Assembly: GCA_963678675.1 (NCBI GenBank)
Contig: OY783199.1
Span: 17,194,348 to 17,258,347 of the forward strand
Direction: 5' to 3'
Source of the DNA: Xiphydria camelus
Taxonomy: Eukaryota; Arthropoda; Insecta; Hymenoptera; Xiphydriidae
Length of the DNA: 64,000 bases
This document shows, piece after piece, positions 1 to 11,807 of this stretch. The position numbers and the translations under genes were made by a program. Each line of letters begins with the position of its first letter. Within the stretch, counting starts at the first letter, position 1. Under the pieces are notes generated by a model. The model had not been told where the DNA came from. It ran no database searches and saw only the letters and a list, made by a program, of their open reading frames with translations.

Positions 1-434
1 ATATAGCCTCCCTGACCAATTTGAATCCTTATTGATATTCTTTTTATTGAGAAATAAATAAATTTATGATTTGTCGTTTTTAGCAAGAAAAATTTACATT
101 TACATGGGTTAAATTTTACTAGTTTATTCATCAAAAATTACTTTTCGATTTTGATGAAAAAATCTCATTCCAAAAGGGGAAAAATTCTACCGTTTGTCAA
201 TTCGGTGCACAGTTAGTCAGAAAAATGACACTTTTTCCTCATCTTCTCTAGGTTAGAAGTTCTCTTTTTTTCTCTACGTGTGGTGGGAGTGAAAATTCAC
301 TCTGGATTCACTCCCGATTTTTTACAGTGTACTGATCAGTAGAGCTAAATATTTATTATAGTTATTCCAACTGCATTTTTAGTTATTCTGACAGAAAAAA
401 AATGATCAGTTTAACCAAACAAATGGAGGAGCCA

Positions 435-653
435 CACAGAGGAAAAAAATTGGTTGGATCTACTGAAAATTACTGGTATAAGTAATTATTTATTTATAGG
501 TATCAATGAAATATTTTAATACATTAATTAAATATTTCTTCCTTATGGAATAGCATGTGATTGCAAGGAAGAGATTTTCAAATTAATATGAAAGTAGATT
601 TTATTGTACAACAAGTAATTATTAGTAGATCAAATTAATTCTTTTTCTCTGTG
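435..653. mobile_element. Family C MITE, copy 1
   Basis: Ends CACAGAGGAAAAAAA and TTTTTCTCTGTG; interior matches copy 2 at 56604 (AATAGCATGTGA, TCAATGAAATATTTTAA). It abuts the next MITE with no spacer. Confidence 0.7.
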
Positions 654-885
654 CACGGAAAAAAATAAATTGCAGCACTCTCTCTCTCTCTCTCTCTCTC
701 TTACAAAGTTTATGGTAAATTTCGTGACAAGGCCAATTTATCGTTACGATAACTACAATTTTAGTAAGAATTACAGCAACGCTCGAAACTTCTGCAAGTT
801 TTACTATAATTTTTTACTAAAATTGTAGTTACCGTAACGATATTTCGGCGTTGTCCAAAAATTTACCACAAACTTTTTTTCCGTG
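654..885. mobile_element. Family B MITE, copy 1
   Basis: CACGG...CCGTG ends; arms contain GGTAAATTTCG and ATCGTTACGATAACTACAAT with complements at the right. A CT microsatellite (678-702) lies near the left end. Matches copy 2 at 19940. Confidence 0.75.
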
Positions 886-966
886 TGCATATTTCACCAA
901 GCGGTTTGGTCATCGTCTCTACGATTTTGGTTAAATTGATTAAGTTGTTTAATTTTTCTCAGTGCA

Positions 967-3900
967 CGGTTACCGGTTTCCTCGCGAATGTAAACGCTTC
1001 CACCGCCGCAATCGGAAGCGACCTTAAGTATCATTCGCGCGTGGAAATTCGATGTCGATTTGCTATGATAGCTCAACGCTGGCTAATGGCCGCTAGAGGG
1101 GATCGTCTATTTTGTCATCGCTTCTAATTAGATGCTCTCCCGGGACTTGCGGTTCGCACGGATCCCTCGGTTGCGTCATCGCTTCGTCGAGTTTTTGCGA
1201 CGGTTAGTCGAATTACTCGGCGGAGTTATTCGCAGCACGGAAAGTGGCGGAATCGTCGTCCGATTTAGCCGGGGGTTTGTGGTAAGGAGTTGTTCTAAGA
1301 TCAATATTTGTATTTTGGAGAGCGACTTTCACTTTAATTGTGATTGACTCGCTTCTCGTGAGGCTTTGACTGTGTCGATATTATAATTACTTGAAGATTG
1401 CACTTTGATGCACAAAAAATTCCATACAAATGTTGGTCAAAAGATCGTAGATAATGAGGTAATCATGGTTTAAGTGAATACTATTAATTGACAATATTGG
1501 ACGTTATTTCATAATATATGAGAATGGTTATCGAGATATTTTGAACGAATTATATATTAAAAGTTTATCAAAATATGATATAGTTACATACATCAATATT
1601 TGCAGTCGACGTTGTAAATATTTTTCTTCTTATAGCAGATGTAGGAGTATCTAAACGCCTATAGTTGTCACATTGCTAAATAAGTACAAAGAATTGCGTT
1701 TTACATAAAAGAAAGTAGTCCCATAGCATTCGACGTGACCTCACGGACGAATAATACCAGATCAGGTCGACAACTTTCGGGATCTTACGAATTATCGGTA
1801 TATCCGATTCGCCGCGGGTTTTTGCCGGAGAATTAAAGAACGACTGCAACCAACGGTGATAAGTGTGAGTACAAACCCAGATACCTACTTTGACGCGAGT
1901 ATCCGAAATCGAAATCTTCGGGGAAAGTAACAAGAAATGATATTCACGATTTTCTGTGACCCGGAATGAATTTCGTGGCAAGAGTCAAATTCGACGCGGC
2001 TGCCGAACCGGCTAAATCGATAACCAATTCAGTTTCTCCCGAGAGAATATCGATATTCATGTACACGATGATGCATAAATATTCCGAGAAAAATATCTCG
2101 CGATTTATTGCGATTCGATTTCTTTCAAGTGAAACAATAATAGTTTTCCTCTGGGCTGCATTGATTGTACTGAGTGCATCTCTATCTTTTGTCTACATAA
2201 ATCACGGTCAATGATTTAGTAAAATGTGAAAAAGAAATTCCCTGACTTTTCTTAGTTTTCCATCAATCGTTTTCCGTCGAATGAACAAATTAACTAACAT
2301 TCACAGAACGGGTTATGAAAACTGAGAAGTAAACATTAAAATAATTTACTTTTATAATTACTTTTACAACAACAAAAACTTACATACATATAGAAAAATA
2401 TGAAACACTTCTTTTCAGATTGCTACATAAATTCTAACAAATTTTAACCGTAATGTGTATCCTTAAAAAGAAGTAAAATCTTATAAAGATAAAGGTCTGT
2501 ACACGCCGTTCTGTTTATAATTACTTATAGAATCTTACAAGATTTTATTTGTTTCAACAGATACACATCGAAATCAGTACATTCCTATTCATCCCTTGCA
2601 AATTTTTACTAGTAGGTAACCGGAATTGCTGTGTCAAAAGCACGTCAAATTCCCATGTAGTTTCTATGGGACTTTTACAATTTTTCTATGAGAATTTATG
2701 AGAATCTATATTTTTTTAATGCGGAAGCTTCGATCGAGTCTCGTCTTCGTCGCTATCGATGCAACCAGCGCGTGAGAACGGCGCCCGAGTGTGCACTGAC
2801 CTGACATGGCAGATGCAGAGGGCAGGTAGGTGTTACGCCTTCCTCTTAAACTAGGTCGCCTTCTGCACTGGCGCGGCTTGCATAAGATACAATCGTAAAC
2901 TCGATTCTATGCAGTCTACTGTACGTCCGAGCGAATATTCGGTCGAAAATCGAATTTCGCGAAAACTGCGCGTGCAGCGCGAAGCAATTCTTCGACGAGA
3001 AGTGCGAAATTCGCTCCTACTCGACGCCTGGCGTCGGCATACTGACTATAGAGACGCGCCGCCCGGTCTCTCGCGATTGGACTCGGACTTAAACTTTGAA
3101 CTTCTCGCAGTCGACCTCGCGCCGAGAGGAGGATACGCGTTTCATAATTAAACGAGGTCTCTCGCCTGTTTAGTCTTTCGCGGTACGAGTTAAATCGCGT
3201 ATTTCGTGTTTTCAAGGCGTTTGAAATCGTTGGGCGACGCTGAATGTGTTTTTGAAGGGATACTGAATTAGGTAATAAGGGTTAATCAAGAGGAACGATT
3301 ACCTTGCGCGCGATTCTAGGAGACCATTGCATTTCCGTTTTCGTTTCCAGAAGTATCGCTGCATTTCTTGGTCTTTGAATGCTGCACTTTTCGTTATCCC
3401 GGTAAATGTAATGATTGTACTACAAATTTAGAATGCAAATGACACTGAATTCTTTTACTGAGCAAAAAAAGGGGAAAATTGACGTCGCAGGTGCAGCGAA
3501 CAGGTGCCGCCACGCCTGAGTCACGGCGGGAACTGCGTAAGCGAGTGTTTGTTCACTCTGTCGATAAATAGCGCGCTTTCTTCCGTCGATAAAGCAGATT
3601 GCGATGAAAAAATTTCGTCGGTAATGGTAAAAAGTAAATTAAAAACGTTGCTTTCTCGCTTCTCCCACCCGAGCTTTCGAAGAAAGCTGCCTGCACAATG
3701 TTCGAGGAATGCGTGCACGAGAGCGTAGTGGGGCTATGGCTTTCGTGACATCACTTAAACCGAAATAGAGGAAGATATTTTTGAGCGGCTAACTGACGCA
3801 TCCGGCGCGACCCGACCGCAGTTGAATGTTAATTGCTAGGCGGCGACAATATTTAAGCCCAGTCTAAGGCACGAACGATTATAATTGCAACGTTAGTCAT

Positions 3901-4063
3901 TCGTATATTATCTCGCGACATGTGTCATATGAATTACGGATGTCTTCAGAAGCAATTGTAAACTCATGCTAGAAGTTTTTGCATTCACTATCATGACGTA
4001 TTTCGTTAATTAACATTTGAAATAAAATGCCATGAAATGATGCATGAAAGACTGATAAAATTA
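967..4063. other. No gene supported
   Basis: AT-rich DNA with a CpG-rich block at 2.74-3.75 kb. Small open frames occur on both strands at 2.9-3.2 kb and 3.5-3.7 kb with no splice support. One 82-codon plus-strand frame at 1966-2214 ends in a hydrophobic helix but is probably chance. Confidence 0.4.
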
Positions 4064-4284
4064 CACCGAGAGAAAAAATAGTATATTCAATTAAATATGC
4101 GTTTACAGGCGGGGAATGCAGAATTAGTTGCTCCGATTAATAAATTTGATTATAACGATTAATGGCTATTTTACGAAACAGGCTGTAGTCCATTCGAATC
4201 AATTATTAGTTCAAGTAAATAAATCTGCATTCCCTCACCCGTAACAGCTTATTTAGTCAAACATACTACATTTTTCTCTCAGTG
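4064..4284. mobile_element. Family H palindromic MITE
   Basis: CACCGAGAGAAAAAATAGTA and its inverse ending CTCTCAGTG, TA on both sides. A truncated relative is at 11195-11318. Confidence 0.7.
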
Positions 4285-4507
4285 TACATGTAGTATAAAA
4301 AAAGAATGCGAAATAGTAGCAAGAACTTCGATCCACTCGTTTTTGGGCGAAGCAGGTGAAACATTTCTCGAAGATAATATTTCCATCTACAAAAAGTTTC
4401 AGACCAATATGGTTAAACAATCTACGGTTAACGAGCTAATGACAATTGAAGCGGACGCCACTGTTCCTTATCCTTATGAAAAAGAACTCATAACATTTTT
4501 ATAAAGA

Positions 4508-4600
4508 GGACAAATACCACAAAGAATCTCATGTATTTTCATATGAAATATAGGTATGAGAATTTACGAGGATGTATGAGACTCTATGTGATATTTGTCC
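4508..4600. repeat. Imperfect palindrome
   Basis: GGACAAATACCACAAAGAAT pairs with a right arm ending GTGATATTTGTCC. Probably a small MITE; no clear duplication. Confidence 0.4.
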
Positions 4601-4663
4601 AGTTTATGAGAATCTTTTGTATTCTTTTCAACAGGGATTCTTTACTCAAACCCCGCACACATG

Positions 4664-4826
4664 CACCGAGAAAAATAATTACGTTAAAATGACAAAATAC
4701 ATCTGATTTGACGCGTTTAGTTATGCGAACCAAAAATTGGTCAATTTAACCGAACTGTCTGTTCGTCTGTCTGGTCTGTTCATCTCCAGAATTTTGGTTT
4801 GATTGACCAAGTTATTTTTCTCGGTG
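4664..4826. mobile_element. Family A MITE, internally deleted copy
   Basis: CACCGAGAAAAATAATTACG to TTATTTTTCTCGGTG. Contains the GGTCAATTTAACC and CATCTCCA boxes of family A. Confidence 0.65.
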
Positions 4827-5148
4827 TACAAATAATAAAAAAAATCGACCAAGATTGAGGAAGATTTCCTCGTCACTTCATCCGTAGCATTTCTACGAAA
4901 GCGCGTTAGAAGGAATCTCAGACACAATCGAGATGAACCTCAGCATCCTACCATCACGCCACTTATTGAGTATAGAGTCGCGTCTCTCCAAAGATTCCTT
5001 CTGCCTGGCAGGGCCTCTGGGCCGTTTCCCCACACCTGTGCCCAGGAACATATCTCCCGTCACCAGCTCCAATTTCTCTTCCCCTGCTTCCGCCGCCCTC
5101 TTTCACCTTACCCCTCTTTTACGTGGCACACGCGCGACGAACACTTAC

Positions 5149-5336
5149 GCGAACACTCGACCCGCACCTCGCTCCTCTTTCTCTTCACCGATCCTCCCAG
5201 CACACACTCGCGGTACGCCCCGAGACAACCGCGTAAACAACAACCATCCGAACACCGGAAACTCGTGCGCGGGGGTCTCCGACGTTGAAGTGCCCGCGCG
5301 CCTATATCTCGCGCTGGCGGGGTGTCGCTTTTTATA
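5149..5336 (-). promoter_or_regulatory. Candidate TATA promoter and non-coding first exon, minus strand
   Basis: TATAAAAAG on the minus strand (5330-5336) heads a CpG-rich leader with no long open frame. It ends in a perfect donor, GTAAGTG, just below 5149; a second donor, GTAAGGTG, follows. This reads like the first exon of a gene running left, but no matching coding exon was identified. Confidence 0.35.
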
Positions 5337-6177
5337 AGATCTTGCGTAATCGTCGTCGATAAGTTCGGCAAGCTACGCGGAGAAGACGGGGTATTAATAA
5401 ACCCCATTCACGCGTTTCCCCGGGTGTCGCGTCGTCGCGGGTCCATCGTCGGTTCGTGTATTGTTTTTCTTTCGCGGGTTTCCCTCGTCTTCGAGGTCTC
5501 GATATGGTCTTGCAGATGAAGATGTGGATGCTTTTCGGTGATGGAATCGTGAGCATGAATCGAATTAAGGAAAGTGCGAGCGAGAGTTAATTATGTAGAT
5601 TATTAAATAAATAAATTTATATAGTATAATATGAATTACATTTAATTTCCAGTACAATTAAATATAAATTTATATAAATAATTTTTAATTTAATTAAAAA
5701 ATAATTTTATGATTTATTATTTGCTTATTAGACAGTTCCATGAGTTTTCCTCAAGGATTTCTTGGCTCGATCGCCACGCGATCTTTTATATAGTTCTACA
5801 CGTGGGGCTGTATAGCGTCGTTGAGATCGCGATCGATCGCGCCGTGTTGCACCTAGGTGAACGCATGCGAGTAACGCGACGTACTGTTGCACCGTAGTCG
5901 AGGAGGCGCTACCTCGATGCGCTCTACCAGAAAATAGCAGCGACCGCGGAGTAGCGTGCTTGGATTTCGGCCAACCGAGATCCTTGGAATCGCGTACGAA
6001 TCCATCCACGGGAAGGACGAGTTTCGATTTACGGGCGCGTCTCACTGCGGGTGGCTCGCTTCTCTTTCTCTCGCGAGAGAGTTTCAAGGGAAGACGAGGC
6101 GCGTGTCATATTCAAGGTGAAGCCGCGAGAGAAAAAGATTTTAAAGCGCGGCAAGAATCGGCTGTACCTATCTATAC

Positions 6178-6345
6178 ACTGAGAGAAGTAATTGCCAGTG
6201 TCAAAAAAATGTTTCTTGAATTAAGAGCATGTGATCTTAGACATTTTTAAGAACACAGTCTTTTGATCGAAGAATATATATTTATATTTTTCATTCAAGA
6301 ATATATTCGTGAGATCAAGAACATCTTTCTACGCAAGAAAAAATT
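6178..6345 (+). mobile_element. Family D fragment, left end
   Basis: CACTGAGAGAAGTAATTGCC then GTGTCAAAAAAATG and internal AAGAATATAT boxes as in 14635-14934. The right end was not found. Confidence 0.4.
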
Positions 6346-6881
6346 ACACACACACACTCGAGTCTATAAAATATTTTTTTTTTGCATGAAGAAAACCACC
6401 CACAAGACACACTTATGTATGGTATACGTAATTATACGTAAAATTAATGTACAAAAATGAAGCTAAATGACCGGCTAATATACGTATACTATACGTTATT
6501 TATCTGTATACGTGAAATATATGTGCATTATACTTATAATATAAGTTTTTAATTTTTTATAAGTAATGCAATTAAAAATATACGCGCGTCAGTAATACAT
6601 ATATTTTCCACAACCATATACGTATACGTAATAATATACCTATATAGCTGTATCTACATAAAATTCACGTATTATGCGCACACTGAGAGAAGAGTTTATT
6701 TGTAGTTAATAAATATATACTTGATATTATGGCAAAAGAAATATTTCGTTGCGCCAAATAAATGAAATTTAATTATTACTATAATATCTCTTTCATTTAA
6801 ACAGAACTAGAGTAATAACCAACGAATATTTCCTAGGTTCAAAGAAATATTTCTTTTGCCATAATCCAATGTACGTAATAG

Positions 6882-7087
6882 GTGTACAACTTTGCTTCTG
6901 CCGTATTCGATTCATGGATCGCTTAAAAAGATGACCAGTTTTTTCAGCGTGGGATTCGTATGCTGCCCGAAAGATGGGTGGAAATAGTGGCCAGCGATGG
7001 ACAATACCTTGAATCATAAACGTATAACCAGTTTTTTACAATAAAGTCTCAAAATTCGGAAAAACGGCGGAAGCAAAGTTGTACACC
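6882..7087 (+). mobile_element. Deletion-derived mariner, keeps transposase C-terminus
   Basis: Terminal repeats GGTGTACAACTTTGCTTC and its inverse, flanked by TA on both sides (6880-6881, 7088-7089). Codons 6930-7019 read DDQFFQRGIRMLPERWVEIV then ASDGQYLES-stop, the C-terminal signature of mariner transposases. The remaining transposase is missing. It is inserted inside a family E palindrome (6681-7125). Confidence 0.85.
6930..7019 (+). pseudogene. Mariner transposase, C-terminal 29 codons
   Basis: The in-frame LPERW and ASDGQY motifs and natural TAA identify it. A TAA three codons upstream and the deletion junction mean it cannot be translated as part of a transposase. Confidence 0.8.
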
Positions 7088-7143
7088 TAATATATTAATT
7101 ATAAATAAACTGTTTTTTTTCAGTGTTGTGTATCATGTGGGCA

Positions 7144-7220
7144 TGGCTTGATCCTGAAATTATATCGTATTTTTGATTGAAGAACATTTTTTTTTGGCAC
7201 TAGCAATTTTTTTTCTCAGT
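7144..7220 (-). mobile_element. Family D end fragment
   Basis: On the minus strand starts CACTGAGAAAAAAAATTGC then CTAGTGCCAAAAAAAAATG and GGATCAAGCCATG, matching 14635 onward. Confidence 0.5.
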
Positions 7221-8572
7221 GTATGTATGTCGCATATCGCTGTCCGTTTCGGTAACGATGGGTACAATTTAGATTCCGCGCCAAATGTCGTTAATAGACG
7301 CGCTTTATAGGTCACAGACCGCTGTATAATATGGTCACGCGCGTTGCCGCTACAATTTATTTATAACCCCGGGTAGTAGGAACGACCTTACCCCGAAGAG
7401 GAGTAACAACCTATCAAATAACGCGGTCGGCGATCGGATTAATTTATGCACCGCTGCGATGCATTCAACGGGCGCATAATCGCTAGCGGCGATCGTTTTT
7501 TTTCGTGTACGAGGGACAATTTTCCGCGGTCGTTTGAAATCACTCATCCGAGGGTTGAAGCGATACCGCGTATAGTTATAAATAATTTTCAGTTGGAAAG
7601 CGACGGCTTTCGTTCCCCCAGATCACTTAATAAATGAGAGCGAATTTAAAAAATGGGAGAAATATCTCTCAGTATCGAGTATTTTAATTTCAACGTAATG
7701 TACGTAAAATAAAACGAGAACACATTTTTAAAAATTAGAGAAATATCTATCTCATAATTTTTCAGTTATCGCGTATTTTAATTTCAACGTAATGTTTGTA
7801 AAATGAACGAGAACATATTTTTTTTTAAATACGAGAAATATCTATCTCATAAATGTGCGTGTGTGTGCGTATTTCAATTTATATGTAAATATAAATATGT
7901 AAAATATTGATTAATGAAACCGATATTTTTTCCATTCTTATACATTCACGTCGATTAGGACGCGTTTAAGAGAGCTTAGAAAATTCTACAAACGCGCGAG
8001 TAGATATTAGGTACGTCTTTCATAACAATTGGATAGACTCGGACGTTTAGCAGCCAACAAAATATAAAGAGAGAAATGACGTAGATCTTTCTCCCCGGCG
8101 CTGCCGTGCGATGTTTGCGTAGATAGTACCGTTGACAACGTTTCTGGCAGACTGTACAGAGTCAAACAACCCGTGTGGCGCGCGTTACATAATCGACAGG
8201 AATAAACGCCTGGCTTCGACCCCCTCGAATCGACGGACCAACGCACGTGCCCCGACAGATCGGGTCGATGTTTGCAACTTCCCACGCTTCCGACGGCGAT
8301 TGGAGAAATGGCGTATTTACGCGCGGCGCTCTCGCGTTATATTAAGTTAGATTTGAGTTGCTGAAGCATTAAATCAATCCGGGGGACGGGGAGAGTGCTC
8401 TTCTCACGTCGGTTAAAAGTTCGGAAGGCCGTAAAGTGTTGGGTCTTTGGTAAAGCTCTAGAATCGCGGTATGGAATGAATAAAAAAAGTTCCAAAGAAA
8501 GGGGGATGGTTTCTAGTCCGTCTCTGTAATTTTGTGTAACGAAATACTTCCAGGTACACACACACTGAGAGA

Positions 8573-9075
8573 AATGTTTAAGTCGCACAGCAATTAGTAT
8601 AGCTCTGACAGCTATACTTTAAGGCTAAGTGACAGATTAACTAGATATTGTAATATATGTATATATATATATTATAATTCCATATATGAGGTTAAACTTA
8701 CTCGCCAGGAAAAAAACTTTAATCACTATTATCTCATTATCTATGAACTTTTGGCCTACATCGATATAAGACTTTATTGTAGATAAAAACGTTATCTTCA
8801 AAAAAGTATTATACGAATATCAGCCAAAAGCTCACAGGTAATGAGATAATAGAGTGTTTGAAGTTTCTTTCCTGGCGAATAAGTTTAGCCTTATATAGTA
8901 GAGCAATATCAAATGTGATAAGAACAACACGCATTGCTGAAAAGGCTACACGTGTAATTGAGACAGCTATTTGTTCTCGTAAAATAGAAATAAGTATCGA
9001 TAAGGCAAACAAAAAGGTATTCTTATATTAATAAATTACTAGCATTACCACGCAATTTATAAAAGTTCTCTTAGT
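8573..9075. mobile_element. Family I element, copy 1, hosting a family K palindrome
   Basis: Starts CACTGAGAGAAATGTTTA with AGTCGCACAGCAATTAGTAT, as at 58292. After the 8683-8898 insertion it resumes with AGCAATATCAAATGTGATA, also shared with 58292 onward. The right end is tentatively near 9075. Confidence 0.5.
8683..8898. mobile_element. Family K palindrome, copy 1
   Basis: ATGAGGTTAAACTTACTCGC pairs with GGCGAATAAGTTTAGCCTTA; inner arms ATTATCTCATTA pair with TAATGAGATAAT. Same body as 16911-17131. Confidence 0.65.
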
Positions 9076-9592
9076 ATATACCTGTTTTTATTATATTTCC
9101 TAGCCGGCAAATTTCTCATAAAATAAACGCCCCTTCCGTTAATCCCCCCAAAAAGCGATAATTATGGTTATTAGTTCCCCTCAAAAATATTTCTCGAAAC
9201 TCCCTGGAGCCTACAGATGCATTTCAGTCGCCGGGTCAAAGTTTCGGTACCAATTTAAACGCCTCGCGCGTTAATCCCACGACGGGTAAAAAAGGACCAC
9301 GATTTCTAAGGCAGACAGAAACGTATTCTTATATTAATAAATTACTAGCATTGCCGTGCACATACAACATTTCTCTCAGAGTGTACGTTTTTATATTTTT
9401 CAGCCGGAAATCAGGTTAATCACCCCAGAAAGCGATAATCACGGTTATTAATTCCCCTCCACAACGTATCTCGAAACTCCTTCGTGCCTACAGATGCATT
9501 TCAGTCGCCGCGTCAAGGTTTCGGTACTAAACTAGAAGTCTCGCGCGCAAATCCCGCGACGGGAAGAAAAGGATCGCGATTTCTAGGTCTCG
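9012..9592. repeat. Tandem duplication of about 310 bp
   Basis: Both copies run ATTCTTATATTAATAAATTA, AAAGCGATAATYAYGGTTAT, CTACAGATGCATTTCAGTCG and TTTCGGTAC, then CGACGGG, in order. Copy 2 begins near 9326. A MITE end (TTTCTCTCAGAGTGTAC) lies at the start of each unit, decayed in copy 1. Confidence 0.65.
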
Positions 9593-9646
9593 GCGGGTCG
9601 AGCGCCCGGAGCGCGCGGTCGTGACGCGAAAAATAATGATGATGAC

Positions 9647-9661
9647 AACGACGACGACGAC

Positions 9662-9708
<47 letters not shown>

Positions 9709-9713
9709 CGACG
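9647..9713. repeat. GAT/GAC trinucleotide microsatellite
   Basis: About 20 GAT/GAC triplets. On the minus strand they would read as poly-His, but the surrounding frame shows no other gene-like features. Confidence 0.9.
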
Positions 9714-9901
9714 AGGACAGCGACGGTAATGATGATTATGATTGGTCCATAATTTATGTCTTATAGTGGTACCCGGATGATGATGGTTATGATGATGAGA
9801 ATCAGCCATGGCGCATTATGCGCCGCCCAGGAGTAATCATCATTTGGCTCAAACCAATGGCGAACACCATATTTACGGTGCAGGTAAGCCGCGGGGCCCT
9901 T

Positions 9902-9936
9902 TATAAAACGAGCGATGTCGGCGAACCGAGGGCAGT
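9902..9936 (+). promoter_or_regulatory. Candidate TATA promoter on plus strand
   Basis: TTTATAAAA is followed about 30 bases later by GGCAGTTCC, a partial initiator, then a GA repeat and a CpG-dense stretch that looks like a leader. CCAAT occurs about 45 bases upstream. No coding exon downstream could be tied to it. Confidence 0.35.
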
Positions 9937-9966
9937 TCCGCTTCGAACGCCGCGGAGACGCGCAAA

Positions 9967-10040
9967 GAGAGAGAGAGAGAGAGAGAGAGTGCCCTTATTT
10001 GGAATCGGATTGTCTCAGGGGCGCTCGCGCGCGCGCGCGC
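9967..10040. repeat. GA and GC dinucleotide repeats
   Basis: A (GA) run at 9967-9989 and a (GC) run at 10026-10040, in the CpG-rich stretch after the 9.9 kb candidate promoter. GA runs are common in insect promoters. Confidence 0.85.
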
Positions 10041-10906
10041 AAAGGTTACCCCGAATCTGATTTCTCGGATCTCCCTCCGGCGTCGCGTACGATTTGACGT
10101 TTATCGTTTTCGCTTTCATTTCATGCTCGTCGCGTTGAGTGCTTCGAGTGATTATTGTTATTGTGGTATGGTGCGGGGGTTGGCGATGGACGAACGTGCA
10201 TCGAAATTTTGACTGACCGCATGGTATGTACTCGTACACGCGGACGTGGTTAATCTTTTAGCCTTTCAATTATTATTTAGAGAGTTCTATTTAATGAGTT
10301 TGTTTCGCGCTCACACTAACGATAATTCAGTTTTCAAGCCATTTTTTGTATCGCAGATTCGACAAATGTGAGCATAATATTATCAACCCTGTATTTTTTC
10401 ATTTTTCATTTACAGCCTTATGTAAGTTGGAAAACGACATTTTGAAATGCAGCTACGTCATCGTGCTGTAAGTCTAGCTCTCTCGCACTCGCAACTAGCA
10501 TAAGTGCGTCTCTCTGGCGCTCCGATGACGTTACGACGTTGCAGAGAAAAACACATTTTTAACTTTGCGAATAATTATTTTTTCGCATATTTTCCTTTTC
10601 GCGTGATATTGAATACGTATGCAGATTAAAAATTGAATTTAAAATATGAATCTTTTTTTATTTAAAGACCGAATTCGGATCAGATTTCTTTCATAATCTC
10701 TTCGGCGTCGATGCCTTCGCACAGTTTAAAGGGAACGAGTGCGTAGAAGTGGACCCTCTAATCGCGATGCTGCGTCTCGAGATAACGGCGCAGCCGGTAT
10801 CAAGGAAGGTCAGTTCACCTTAGCCCGTGCCAAGGAATAATCGATATGGACATTTTAGTAGCTAAGCGCCGCTCTCGCGCAGGCGACGTCGAACCGCGAG
10901 CGATCC

Positions 10907-11072
10907 ACAGCTGTGTGGATTTCGGGAAATGTTTCCTCCCTCTTGCGCGCAGTTGTCCACCCCCTGTATTTTTTGGTAGTCGTTCCTCGCGAGACGCAGC
11001 CGGAGAAATAGTGAATCTCTGTCTCTTAGATTGCAGCGGTCGGACGAGGAGACCCTGAAATCCACACAGCTG
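10907..11072. repeat. Inverted repeat pair
   Basis: ACAGCTGTGTGGATTTC at 10907 and its complement at about 11055, roughly 17-bp arms about 130 bp apart. Origin unknown; possibly a decayed MITE. Confidence 0.35.
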
Positions 11073-11346
11073 TCGTTTCGACATTATTCGGAATATTTCG
11101 GGAATTTTTAAGTCAAGTTCAATGGTCTCAAGCGGTACCTAGATCTACCCTTTTCTCAGGCTTCTTGATGGACGATTACTGGTCCAAAAAAAAATGTAGT
11201 AGATTTGATTAAACCGGTGATTATACTTGGGGGAATGCAAATTTAATTACATCGACTCATAATTGACTTGAATTGAAGCAACCAATTCTGTATTCCCCAC
11301 TCATAAACACCGATAAAAAGCGGCAGAGGAGGCTATAAGATGCGTA

Positions 11347-11564
11347 GGATAAAATTGAGATAGATACTCCAGTCTTTGTTTAGCTTTGAACGCGATTATC
11401 TCGAAACGCAGTATAGATACACGAAAAACATAGAGTGGCTTTTTTATAGTAAAAGTATAGACAAACATTTTTTATTTAAACTTTTTTTCGATATCTGCAA
11501 CCGATTTCGAGATAATCGATTTTGAACTTGCCCTTCAACCGGAGCATCTATCCAACTTTTACCC
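11347..11564. mobile_element. Palindromic MITE with TA flanks
   Basis: GGATAAAATTGAGATAGATA pairs with ATCTATCCAACTTTTACCC in inverse, TA on both sides; inner GCGATTATCTCGAAA pairs with TTTCGAGATAATCG. Confidence 0.6.
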
Positions 11565-11596
11565 TACAGTACTCCGAGCTCTTATCGTTCGCTCAC

Positions 11597-11807
11597 CCGT
11601 GATGGTCTCGGCGTCGCAGGAGCTCCGCGGGGCGCTGGCGGGGGTGGCTAGCCTGCTGCGCGGGGCCCGTAGCGATTGTAGCGTGGCCCTCGTCGAGGGT
11701 GACACCTTTAGGGGGGTGGAGGTTGGTCCTTCGGCCCGCGTTGGACCCACATCCTCCACGGCAGCCAGCTTGGACACTGTGGCGACGAATGAGATCGCCT
11801 CGTCTTC
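11597..11807 (-). CDS. Candidate internal exon on minus strand, Ser/Thr/Pro-rich product
   Basis: Acceptor GTCGATTTCAG and donor GTGAGC frame 211 nt of GC-rich sequence. Frame 0 reads EDEAISFVATVSKLAAVEDV, then GPTRAEGPTSTPLKVSPST and ends near DAETIT, with G/C-rich third positions as expected of coding sequence. A second frame (phase 1) is open but compositionally odd (Arg/Gly/His-rich). It looks like a disordered intracellular segment; no domain recognised. Whether it belongs with the 31.2 kb exons is unknown, as the phases do not join directly. Confidence 0.45.

Larger units (their letters stand above)
336..966. mobile_element. Family A MITE split by family C and B insertions
   Basis: GATCAGTTTAACCAAACAAA before 435 and ATATTTCACCAAGCGGTTTG after 885 are adjacent in intact family A copies (compare 26853-27112 in the opposite orientation), ending TTTTTCTCAGTG at 966. 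The left end is eroded. Confidence 0.6.
6681..7125. mobile_element. Family E MITE hosting the mariner
   Basis: CACTGAGAGAAGAGTTTATT at the left, ATAAATAAACTGTTTTTTTT then CAGTG at the right. Inner boxes AAATATTTCGTTG and TTGAACC-like match copies at 17795 and 21481. Flanks at this copy are not clearly TA. Confidence 0.65.
9937..11346. other. CpG-rich leader-like stretch, no coding exon assigned
   Basis: Follows the 9.9 kb candidate promoter; short upstream-type ATGs only. A minus-strand frame at 10815-11084 is open but compositionally Arg/Ser-rich and lies over an inverted repeat. Confidence 0.35.

Noticed and set aside
1966..2214. 82-codon ORF ending in a hydrophobic segment
   Set aside because: Looks like a small tail-anchored protein, but there is no promoter, splice or conservation evidence and chance is likely.
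9513..9809. 98-codon minus-strand ORF with poly-His
   Set aside because: The His run is the GAT microsatellite read in one frame; rest is Arg/Pro-rich and lies partly over a tandem duplication.
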